Assembly: GCA_021229015.1 (NCBI GenBank)
Contig: CM037778.1
Location: 16,127,214-16,191,213, forward strand
Length of the DNA stretch: 64,000 nucleotides
Source: Solen grandis
Taxonomy: Eukaryota; Mollusca; Bivalvia; Adapedonta; Solenidae
Reading direction: 5' to 3'
Part shown: in pieces, positions 50,497-59,300 of the stretch
Layout of the letters: each line of letters begins with the position of its first letter
How positions within the stretch are numbered: position 1 is the stretch's first letter
Notes under the pieces: model-generated
Databases searched by the model: none
What the model was told of the DNA's origin: nothing
What the model saw: the letters and a program-made list of their open reading frames with translations, nothing else
Translations under genes and position numbers: made by a program

Positions 50497-50781
50497 TCTA
50501 ACTCGAAACTCACCTTTTTAACGCGAAACTCACTTTTTTTAACTCGAAACTGACGTGTTTAACTCAAAACTCACTTTTTCTTGTTCGAAACTCACTTTCT
50601 TAACTCGAAACTCACTTTTTCTTGACTTGAAACTCACTTTTTTTAACTCGAAACTCACTTTTTTTTTTTAACTCGAAACTCACTTTTTTGACTCGATACT
50701 CACTTTTTCAGACTCGAAACTCACTATTCTTACTCACTTTTTTAGACTCGAAACTAACTTTTCTTACTCGAAACTCACTAC
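50497..50781 (-). repeat. Right terminal ~21-bp array of the foldback-like element
   Basis: About thirteen units of 'aactcgaaactcacttttt' with 19-25 bp spacing, the inverted form of the left array. It is longer and more irregular than the left array. Confidence 0.92.
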
Positions 50782-50795
50782 TTGTAAAAAAGAAA

Positions 50796-51290
50796 TACTC
50801 AGGAGAATGTTTGAAAAATGCTATTAAAAAGAAAATACAAAACGACCTATGAGAACTTCAACATAAAAAATGACCTAAATGTGTACAATTTGTTGTGGTC
50901 AAGTTATTTAGATTCGATCATATACATGTAACAGAACTAACGTGCGAAAGTGTATGAAGAAATTTTCAGAAATAGCGCCTTACTTCTGTTATATTCTCCT
51001 TCATGACAAAACTCCCGCTCATAATTCTAGAAAGATCGTTAACTTGCTGGATATGGAGAGGCTGAAATTGCTTCCACATACGAAATTATCTTCTAATCTA
51101 AATTTAATGCGACTTCTCTGTTTTCACCGTCTCAAGGAAATGGTGTGCAGGAGAAAGTGCATCCTTGCTCAAAACATATACAAGGGCAGACTATATAGGG
51201 AAGCAAAAATTGGATAATTCAGATTACTGTTTCGTTCCTGCAGTATATTCCCGTTTTTTTAATCACCTTAGTTGTTAATCGTTTTGGTTA
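50796..51290 (+). mobile_element. Dead mariner transposase fragment, copy 2
   Basis: The frame 50942-51217 reads LLHDKTPAHNSRKIVNLLDM, then LLPHTKLSSNLNL and FHRLKEMVCRRKC, matching the mariner catalytic region through the HD(N)xPAH motif (51002-51022) and the LPHPPYSPDL block. As in copy 1, SPD is SSN and the third acidic position is Arg. 91 codons are open here, against a broken frame in copy 1. The missing N-terminal part and catalytic losses make it non-functional. Confidence 0.8.
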
Positions 51291-51461
51291 CAATTACAAG
51301 TAAGAAAAATAAACCATATAATTTCTTTATCATCGGCCACGATGATATCTTGCATAAACGAATTGAAAGTGGCCAAAAATTGTATTGGTACGTTGGCACA
51401 AACTCCAATCATTTTGTTAAGCGCAAGTCGTAGAATATAGCTTATACTATCCTGACTTGAC

Positions 51462-51595
51462 TTGACTATTTGAGTTTACCATCGCTTCGACAGTATTTCA
51501 GTCATATAGCGACGTCCAGCTGATTACAGGTGGAGGAAGACCCCGAATGCACGGAGGCATCCGGGTAGAAACATCGAACTTAATATACTATCCTG
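51462..51595 (-). mobile_element. SINE 3' body fragment, minus strand
   Basis: 'ttcagtcatatagcgacgtc' then 'cagctgattacaggtggagg' and 'ggcatccgggtagaaacatc' is the inverted form of 10580-10690 and is related to 8605-8720. No head is present. Confidence 0.6.
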
Positions 51596-52039
51596 GCATG
51601 GTGTGTTAAATGATCTTTGCAATAAGCTTTGTGATGTCTGGCAATATTAACCTGAGACATCTTAATATTCAGTGATCTTTTTCGGCAACTGTCGGTTTAC
51701 GAGGTAAAACATGGACTTAAAAGTATGGTACAATAGGTAAATGTATGAATTAGAAGCACATGTGTATCACAAGCCCTGCTCGACTTAATGATAATGTGAT
51801 AAGGTTCGAAATTGAAGGTTGCTGGTTCGAATTTAGCTCAAAACATATGTAATTTTCTTCTTTTATTTTAAATGAATTTTTACCAGTCTTTGATGATTTA
51901 CCAAATCACACATTGCCCCATTTATCGAACTTATTGTTTATAACTCTAGCTAGATTCTAAATGCCCAACCGCTTATAGGATTAAACATGTCGTAAAAGAA
52001 TCTCCGAAACTGAACCCACCACTGAGTCACACGGACTTA

Positions 52040-52570
52040 ATTGATGTATAAATCATTGTAAACCATACAAGCATTAAAAACAAATGTTTGGATCGTATTA
52101 ATTTACGGAAACTAACGAAGACCATCACGGAGATGAATCAGTCTCAGGTCAATATTGCCAGACAACAAACCTATGTATTTATGTTTTTGTTGAAATCAAT
52201 GCATCTACTATACTCATACGTGCCAAACGTATTCATATGTTCCATTTTTTTCCCCTGCAATATATCTTACGTGTTTCATTTATGCTGTTTGAGTAATACT
52301 CATTTCAGTAACAAGTGTGCAACTTGCCCGTTATTATACGAAAGAGATATATTCTCTGACGAAATTACATTTATCTATGTAAAACTTACGATCAAACAAA
52401 AAATGGATGGAAAGAGAGATGCAAGATAACGGACAGTTCTTTAAGTATCCCCAATCAATTTAAAGTTAATTACTGACGCGACCGAACAAAGCATCAGTCT
52501 GAGTTTTCACATAATTCAAGTAACACCCGTCGTTCCAGCATTTCGGCCATTATGACCCCCTAATTTCATT
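52040..52570 (+). repeat. Duplicated block right of the mariner fragment, copy 2 (left part)
   Basis: Matches 34070-34600 of copy 1 ('tcagtctcaggtcaatattg', 'agtaacaagtgtgcaact', 'agataacggacagttcttta'). Frames differ between copies, so the 113-codon ORF at 52088-52429 is not supported as a gene. The block resumes at about 55320, after about 2.7 kb of inserted DNA. Confidence 0.75.
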
Positions 52571-53170
52571 AAATTGAATGCGACTTTCCGGTGGACGAGG
52601 ACGAGGACGTGTTTTAATTCGAGAGAAGTTTAAGTCTAAAAATGCTAATTTATAACTAAATTTGTGAACCAAAAAGTGGGGTTTGTCATCATTTAAAGTG
52701 TGCTTTATCCAGTGGAAAATGTTTTGGACTTTATGAAGGTAATAACTGGTTGTGTGTTTATTACCTGAGTGATATTACGTACAGTATAAGAGTCTCCTAT
52801 GAACCGAGGGTACACATATTGTGTGGTCTGTAATTTATGTATACATTGAAAGTAATTTAGATAAATTACAAATGGTATTAAAATTGGTTTATAAATTGAT
52901 GGGTAGGCACTCTGTAAATACGGTTAACATATGTCACAAAGACTTTAAAAGATACATCATAAAATTCTTTGACTTGCTTCATCTATACTGAGGGTAATTG
53001 TGGATTTTTTTTGTGTGTAAGATTGTCTTTGTTTACAGCATCATAGGTATGCATTTTGTTATTTAAGACATTATCGTACAAAACCATACTTGATGTGCAT
53101 CCTTTAATACAACGAAGGTAATGGTTTCTGAATAAGAGTATTCTGCTGACTTGATAGATACATGTACACA
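52571..53170. other. Inserted DNA, no recognised feature
   Basis: Begins near a 'gacgaggacgaggacg' stretch (52597) and is absent from the unit-4 paralogue. No coding or element signature was found. Confidence 0.4.
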
Positions 53171-53680
53171 CTCACACGCATGAACGTACAATTAATGCGC
53201 GCATACACGCGCGCTCGCACACACATACGCTCGAGCACACAAACAAACGATGGAATTAATTAGAAAGGCGCGTATTCAATGAATATTACGTGAAAATGTA
53301 TTGATATTCATTTGACCATTGATACCTATTGTCTCACATTTTAACTGCTTTGATGACTTGTTTATTGTTGACTTGTACACTTATTTCATTTTTCAACACA
53401 CATACAAAAGCATGAAGATACATATATATAGATAGATACATACTCACAAGCATGAACTTACATACATGCATGCATGCATGAATGAATGCGCAAATGTTCA
53501 CTTATAAATGCACGCACGCTAGCACACACATACGCTTGAGCACAAATACACACATACGGGTACTAATATATATATAAATATACGCACACAAATACGCACG
53601 TAAACATTGACACACACACACACACACACACACACGCATGCATGCATGCACGCACGCACGCACGCACGCACGCACCATTC
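53170..53680. repeat. Compound CA / GCAC microsatellite region
   Basis: Mixed 'cacaca' and 'catgcatgcatg' runs, a (CA)n run of about 13 units near 53610-53635, then (GCAC)n at about 53645-53675. Minus-strand ORFs rich in Cys and Val here are artefacts. Confidence 0.85.
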
Positions 53681-54140
53681 TCTCATTCATTATTATTGTT
53701 ATAAATTTATGCGACATATACCTGTGACCGTTATTTTATTAGAATTCCACTTGTTCTCTCAGATTACCTAATTTAGATGCACTTTTCTACCGTTGCTACA
53801 TTTAAAATGTTTACCCACTTTTTGATTCAGCACTTGCTATTAATTAATTATGTTCTTCTTTCTCTTCCTTTTTTTCTCTCTCTCTTTTCTCGGGTGGGGT
53901 GTTTATGAAAAAAAACAACGTATTTTATAAGTTTTCAGCTCGGTCCAGCTCACGTAGACCCACTGTTTCCCAGTTTCCACGAAAAGCGTTACGATGGAGT
54001 GGATATATCATTTATTCTCCACGTGGTCGCGTCGGAAGTGTTGGGTTAAGTGAGCTGTGTGTATTGTTTTATGAAAATAAATATGGATTTGGTTAACATA
54101 TTGGAATGATGCTTACGTTTGACTGTACTTATATTACTAT

Positions 54141-54977
54141 AAGTAGCATTGTCACTATTTTTCGCTGCTGCTTATCTTACTTATTTTATCAGGCGATATC
54201 CATCCAAATCCGGGTCCTTATTTAACAAATGAAAATCAATCGCCTAATGAGAGCTTCGTATCTGAAGAGTCTTTACCTTCTTATGTAACGTCTAAACATT
54301 TTTCCATTGTTCATTATAATATTCAAAGTATAGCAAATAAAATTGATACAATAGGACCAGAACTCCGGGAACATGATATTTTGTGCTTTACTGAGACTTG
54401 GTTAGGAGATTCTGTAAATTCTGATGATCTTGAAATTGTTTCTTATCATACACCTATTCGCAAAGATCGCCCAGATGATGCACATGGCGGGGTTATGATA
54501 TACGTTAGGGATAACTTACATTTTAAACGCAGGTGTGATTTGGAATTAAACAGACTAGAATGGAATAACTTGCCACCTGAAATTCAAAACGTTGACTCTG
54601 TAAGATCGTTCAAATATTTATTAAATAAAAATGTAAGTAAACCACCACCTTATTTCTGTCATGGTAATAGATATTCCCAAATGTTACATACTCGCATTCG
54701 AACAAACTGTAGTGGCCTTAATTATCATTTATTTCTTCGGAACGTTGCAGATTCTCCTTTATGCGCATGTGGAATGATTGAAACACCATTCCATTTTCTT
54801 TTAGAATGCCCACGTTATATCTTTTGTAGAAACTCAATGTTAAATGAACTACCCGTAAACACTCCTTTTGAAACTCTTTTATATGGAAATCCAAGTATGT
54901 CAACACAAGAAAACATATCGATATTTGATTCTGTTCAAAGGTTTATTATCAATAGTAAACGTTTTCATTCCTGGCAA
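54141..54977 (+). mobile_element. Internally deleted non-LTR retrotransposon with fused open frame
   Basis: After a stop near 54141 one frame stays open to 54977. It starts with a hydrophobic stretch (LLLILLILS), then GDIHPNPGP (54192-54218), which resembles a 2A-type peptide. An endonuclease N-terminus follows: HYNIQSIANKID, ILCFTETWL and HGGVMIYVRDN. Near 54560 it jumps directly to the end of the reverse-transcriptase ORF: WNNLPPEIQNVDSVRSFK, then LHTRIRTNCSGLNYHLF and a Cys-rich CACGMIETPFHFLLECP motif. All polymerase domains are missing. It looks CR1/L2-like. The whole piece lies in DNA absent from the unit-4 paralogue. Confidence 0.82.
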
Positions 54978-55315
54978 TGAATTGTTGTGAGTGCTATTTG
55001 TTTTTTGTTTTTTTACGTATATATTGATCTTTAATCTAAACACCTTCCCCGTTTCTCTCTCTCTCTCTCTTTTTTATCTCTCTCTCTCTAAAATATATTA
55101 TGATGATTAGTGTTTTTATGATACATTCAAATTGTGAAAAAATGATAATTTATAGTATCCACCGACAAATGTAATTAACAATAATATGGAGAAGACTTTT
55201 ATAAGCCTTGGGCTTCCAGTCTAATCCAATTCTCAACATGTATATGTTATTGTCACGTATTGTATTTACTTACTGCTTTGGAGAAATAAATATGTTTAAA
55301 CTAATTAATGCTATG
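54978..55315. other. 3' region of the retrotransposon insertion
   Basis: Contains CT runs (about 55056-55090) and ends near 'ggagaaataaatatgttt', probably the element's 3' UTR. Homology to the unit-4 block resumes at about 55320. Confidence 0.5.
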
Positions 55316-55319
55316 TCCA

Positions 55320-55550
55320 AATAATTTTGATGCAGTACCGAAAGAGTAATAATCGATAACGTGGCGACTGCCTAGGATCTTAATTGCCGAGAATGTGCGA
55401 TTTTTCAAAATTCAACCTCATCGAAACTTCTGCATGACACTGAATTGTGTTACGTAGCAAAGCAGATTGATTTTGTATAATTCAACAAACGTAATCTAAC
55501 CCCAGAAAACGTTATTAGAATATCCTCATTTTGAAAAGAAAGTTTTAGTA
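55320..55550 (+). repeat. Duplicated block, copy 2 (right part)
   Basis: 'attcaacctcatcgaaactt' and 'gattgattttgtataattca' match 34727-34812. The block is cut off by the scaffold gap. Confidence 0.75.
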
Positions 55551-55650
55551 NNNNNNNNNNNNNNNNNNNNNNNNNNNNNNNNNNNNNNNNNNNNNNNNNN
55601 NNNNNNNNNNNNNNNNNNNNNNNNNNNNNNNNNNNNNNNNNNNNNNNNNN
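55551..55650. other. Scaffold gap (100 N)
   Basis: Exactly 100 N. It separates the duplication array from the gene-bearing region, and the true distance or even adjacency is unknown. Confidence 0.99.
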
Positions 55651-55706
55651 ATGATCATCCCATCAGAGATCATGCAGAGGGTGCGTAGATTTACAAATGT
55701 TGGACT

Positions 55707-55952
55707 GATTAATCCTTTCCCTCATATAGACTCATTTTGACGTACTCAGTAGGTACCACATAAAGCCTGATCTACAGAAAACCACAGTTAAACCTTACCA
55801 AATTTAATTATAAAATCCTCATTTCCAGACCATTGAGGAGCAGCGAACAGCATAAAACCTGATCAGCCTGCGAGTTACTCGCAGGCTGATCTGGTTTTAT
55901 GCTGTTCGCATAGGTCTTTTCATGGTTTCCTCTATGAGGGAAAGGGTTAATC
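55707..55952. mobile_element. Hairpin MITE
   Basis: Outer inverted termini 'gattaatcctttccctcata' and 'tatgagggaaagggttaatc'. A central near-perfect hairpin has arms 55843-55874 and 55877-55909 (gcgaacagcataaaacc ... ggttttatgctgttcgc). Familiar from bivalve genomes. A fragment of the same family starts at about 56821 ('atctcatatagacttatttt'). Confidence 0.85.
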
Positions 55953-56239
55953 AGTTTGTCAACAAATCTTTAAGTAAGACTCTTTTGATTTATCATTGAC
56001 GATAATTAAGTTAAGCAAATAAAGGTCAGATTTTGCAATTTATTTGAATTTAAAGAATTTATTTTATAGGGATCACTTTTCCATCGTCTATCTGTCTATC
56101 TCTCTGTCTGTCATAATTTTTCCTTCATGCTTCAGCAGGTGACACATGTGTTCCAAAGAACACTCTTGTCAGTTTAAAATGTCACATCATCAGAATGATG
56201 ATTCATTGGATGATGGGCCTATAATTATGTAAATTTCAG

Positions 56240-56389
56240 GAACCCTGGCTAGCTCGTGTGGACCCCAACTCTCTGAAATTGAACGTGGCTGCGTACTTCG
56301 GCGAGGTGAAATTACAGTCCCACAATTCCATCATGCCCTCCAACGTCATCTCTGCCACGCAGGACAGCTACGGAAACACCATCTATGAC
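56240..56389 (+). CDS. Exon a (50 codons, phase 0 to 0)
   Basis: Acceptor 'aaatttcag', donor GTAAGT at 56390. Begins EPWLARVDPNSLKLNV and ends SYGNTIYD. GC content and codon use are clearly unlike the flanking AT-rich introns. An upstream exon must exist because there is no start and the acceptor is good. The open frame running into the intron to 56479 is read-through. Confidence 0.85.
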
Positions 56390-59300
56390 GTAAGTACCTT
56401 ATTATGTCTTATTGAATTGCTTCATTTTGCATCTTGCTATCCTGGGACCAAAGAGAAAATCAGGAAATATCCTGTGTAAAATTAGATAAGCCTGCAGGTA
56501 CAGGTAATTTACAAGCTGAACAAGGCCCTAAATCAATTTGTTGAGTCTATATTTTAGACTCAGACTTAAAGTGTAAATTTTAAAAAAATGTTAAATCTTT
56601 AAATATATTGCTGACTATCCTTATATACCAGTGTCGTTATGCATTATGATAATAATGGTATTTGGTTTCTGTTTATGCATTCAGTGTGAAAGAAAAAACT
56701 GAATGATTCAAACTTCAGAATCATTAGTCTTGAGTCTAAATTCAGACTGAAGATTCATTAAGAAGGACGTAGATTTTCTGTTTTTGTTTTTCAATCTCTA
56801 AAAAAGCGGACAACTTTAATGCTTTATCTCATATAGACTTATTTTGACGCTCCTGGAATAAGTTGTCTGATCAGGGTTTTCTTTATTATCTCATTCAGTA
56901 TTGTTTTGTACCTCACAGTCTTCATGTAGTCAGCAAGGGTAGAATAAAGTCACTGTTTCATATACCATTTAAAATTCATTAAATCAATATAATCAAGTCA
57001 TGAATATGTATGTCACAGCACCAAAAACTCACAATAGGAAGAAAGATGTGTATGCAGATGGGTAACTCAGTCAGTAGAGCATTCAGCCTGTAAGCAAAAG
57101 GCCCCGGGTTTGATTCCCAGTTAAGCTGCACATTTTTCTCAACCTGTGACATTTGGCACTCAAATTGGGACTGTGGCATAGGTGTTAGGTTTGTCTAACA
57201 ACACCTGCACATGGTTATATTTACCCTATGCCTCCTAGAATTCAGGGACAAATTCTAAAATGGAGGGGGATAATATCATAGTACTGTTAACTCACAATAG
57301 GGGAGAAAGATGTGTATGTGGCTGGGTAGCTCAGTCGGTTGAGCATTCGACCTGTAAGCAAAAGTCCCTGTCAGGCTCTACATTTTTCTCACCCTGTGAC
57401 ATGTACATGAATATTCATGAGGTAAAGGGTTAAACTTGCTTTTACCATTTGCAGATTGTGTATCCAGAGGACAAATTTATCTTCAAGGACATTGACCTGT
57501 CTCCTTATGACCTTGAGAGAGAGATGGGGGCGTATCCATACGCCATTGTCAGGGTCGAGTACCATGCCATTGGACCTGCCAATGCTGGTATGTTCTATAA
57601 GTGAGACCTGATAAATATACATGTATGTATGTATCTTTGTTATTGACGTATGCATTGATTATCTATGTATCGAAATCATTTATGCATAAGAAGATGAAAG
57701 TTGTGAAATGAAAATTGATTATCTATAGTCGTTTTCATTTAAATTACTTAATCATAACATATTTTAAAAAGTGTACATTATACATTCACTGCACGAAAAA
57801 AGTGGGTGGGATGGGTTTTTGTCTCAACGATCGACGTGATTTGGGTTTTTAGAATACATGCCTTACTCGAAATAAAACGTTGATCCCCGGGATTTTGAAT
57901 GGCCGGGGTTCGACTGTATGTGCTAGTAAATGTGAAAATTGTATCACTTCGAGATGAGATATATTCAATCTTCACTCAAAACAAAAAGATTTTCTTTTTA
58001 TTTTATGCTAACTGCTTCTACATATCTATATACATACCTGAATAAGTACCAAAAAAAAGGTAGTTTTAGCAGGTCTATATCATTCTCAGTATTTCATTAG
58101 TTAGCATAAAATAAATAGAAACTATGCTCATCAAATTACTTACGTTACATCCTGCCCTGTTCTGCACTCAACTGTAACTTTTGTTGATAATGGCATCACA
58201 CCTGGTGTGGAATAATTATATATTATGATAAGGCAAATCAACAGACAAGTGAAAGTAACTGTGTCAAGGATTTTGTAAGAATTATAGCTTTTTTTCTGTG
58301 TCAAAGCGGTAAGCGGGGATATTAATCACCTCCATCGATAATGCATTTGATTGAAAATGGGCTTCAATGTACCTTTTCAGGTTTTAGCTAAATCCAGGAG
58401 CTGTATGATCAGGATCTCTTCTGTTTGCTGATACAATATTGTATCACAGGTTCTTAACATTCTGCATTTAAAAGAAAAATCCATTGTTTCATATACCATC
58501 AATCATAAGTTTGTATGAAAAAAAATCATACATAAATGATTGATTGACATTTTGCCAAGTGTATCTCAACATTAAATATTTGTCATTTAGGTAATCAGCA
58601 AAAGATACTGTTAAAAACAAGGTTTTTGTCTGCTTTTCATAAACTGTTTATTTTGTGATAGATTGTCATTTGGTAAACTGTTCAACCTGGGATGCGTCAA
58701 ATACTGATGACTGGAACTCTTGAACTAAATTTCTGGCCCCAGGTTACAAGTGCTATGTAATTCATAACAATCATTTGAACCAAATAACACCAAACATGTG
58801 ATGTTCGCTGGCAGATTAATTGCAAACTGCAGTGCTGCGGATTTTCACACATTGTGAGATTGCCACAATGCAGTATTGCAACTTCATGTTGCAATTTTAT
58901 TATTGTCATGTGCTAAATGTTACTTGTTTAATTTGTGCTGATATTTATGTCATCTGATTGTGCTATATTTGTGGTCGATCATTTCTATGTCATCTGATTG
59001 TGCTATATTTGTGGTCGATCATTTCTATGTCATCTGATTGTGCTATATTTGTGGTCGATCATTTCTAAAAGACGGCCTGATAATAAATAGTATCTTTTGA
59101 ATACATGTATGTTAATCATTATAACCATGGTTGGGTCAAACCACTAGAACAAATTGCCATTCCCCCAGCATGTTTGAGTCACCAAAATTTGACTATATGT
59201 ACTAGAGTTTAGATGTCAGATAAATAACGCTCAGCGGAATTCACTGATGAATATATTTACCAGAAATATATGATTAATGATATTCTGACATCAGAATTTA

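Larger units (their letters stand above)
48861..50795. mobile_element. Foldback-like transposon with tandem-repeat inverted ends
   Basis: Absent from the paralogous mariner-adjacent block of unit 4, where sequence is continuous at about 33350-33360. The outer ends match as inverted repeats: left 'gagatataatttttagtgag' then tagtgagtttcgag; right ends 'ctcgaaactcactacttgta'. Each terminus continues as a tandem array of about 21-bp units. The flanks look like a decayed 9-10 bp target duplication ('taggaaaacg' left, 'caggagaatg' right). No transposase is seen in the 1.5-kb interior, so it is probably non-autonomous. The form resembles Foldback elements, but superfamily membership is unproven. Confidence 0.78.
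11520..55550 (+). repeat. Mosaic array of at least eight head-to-tail segmental duplications
   Basis: A non-coding unit recurs in the same orientation across 44 kb. The clearest landmark is a core such as 'cgaaatggcgtcttcatttt' followed by 'gatttaattaaattgct' and a 'gggacgagaagaactgaaac' segment, at about 17600, 21930, 27605, 32335, 37020, 42070, 44850 and 47890. Other shared landmarks are 'tttgcacatgtca' (16463, 26655, 31050 as gcacgtg, 40719, 44149 as gcacatgcc) and a 'gaacacctac' segment (15642, 20135, 24898, 28992, 46239). Copies are diverged, carry different insertions and deletions, and none keeps an open frame. Confidence 0.88.

Noticed and set aside
52088..52429. 113-codon ORF
   Set aside because: The paralogous block at 34100-34450 does not preserve the frame.
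57061..57135. Functional tRNA gene in the intron
   Set aside because: The acceptor stem does not pair, and the sequence continues into a SINE body shared with a second copy.
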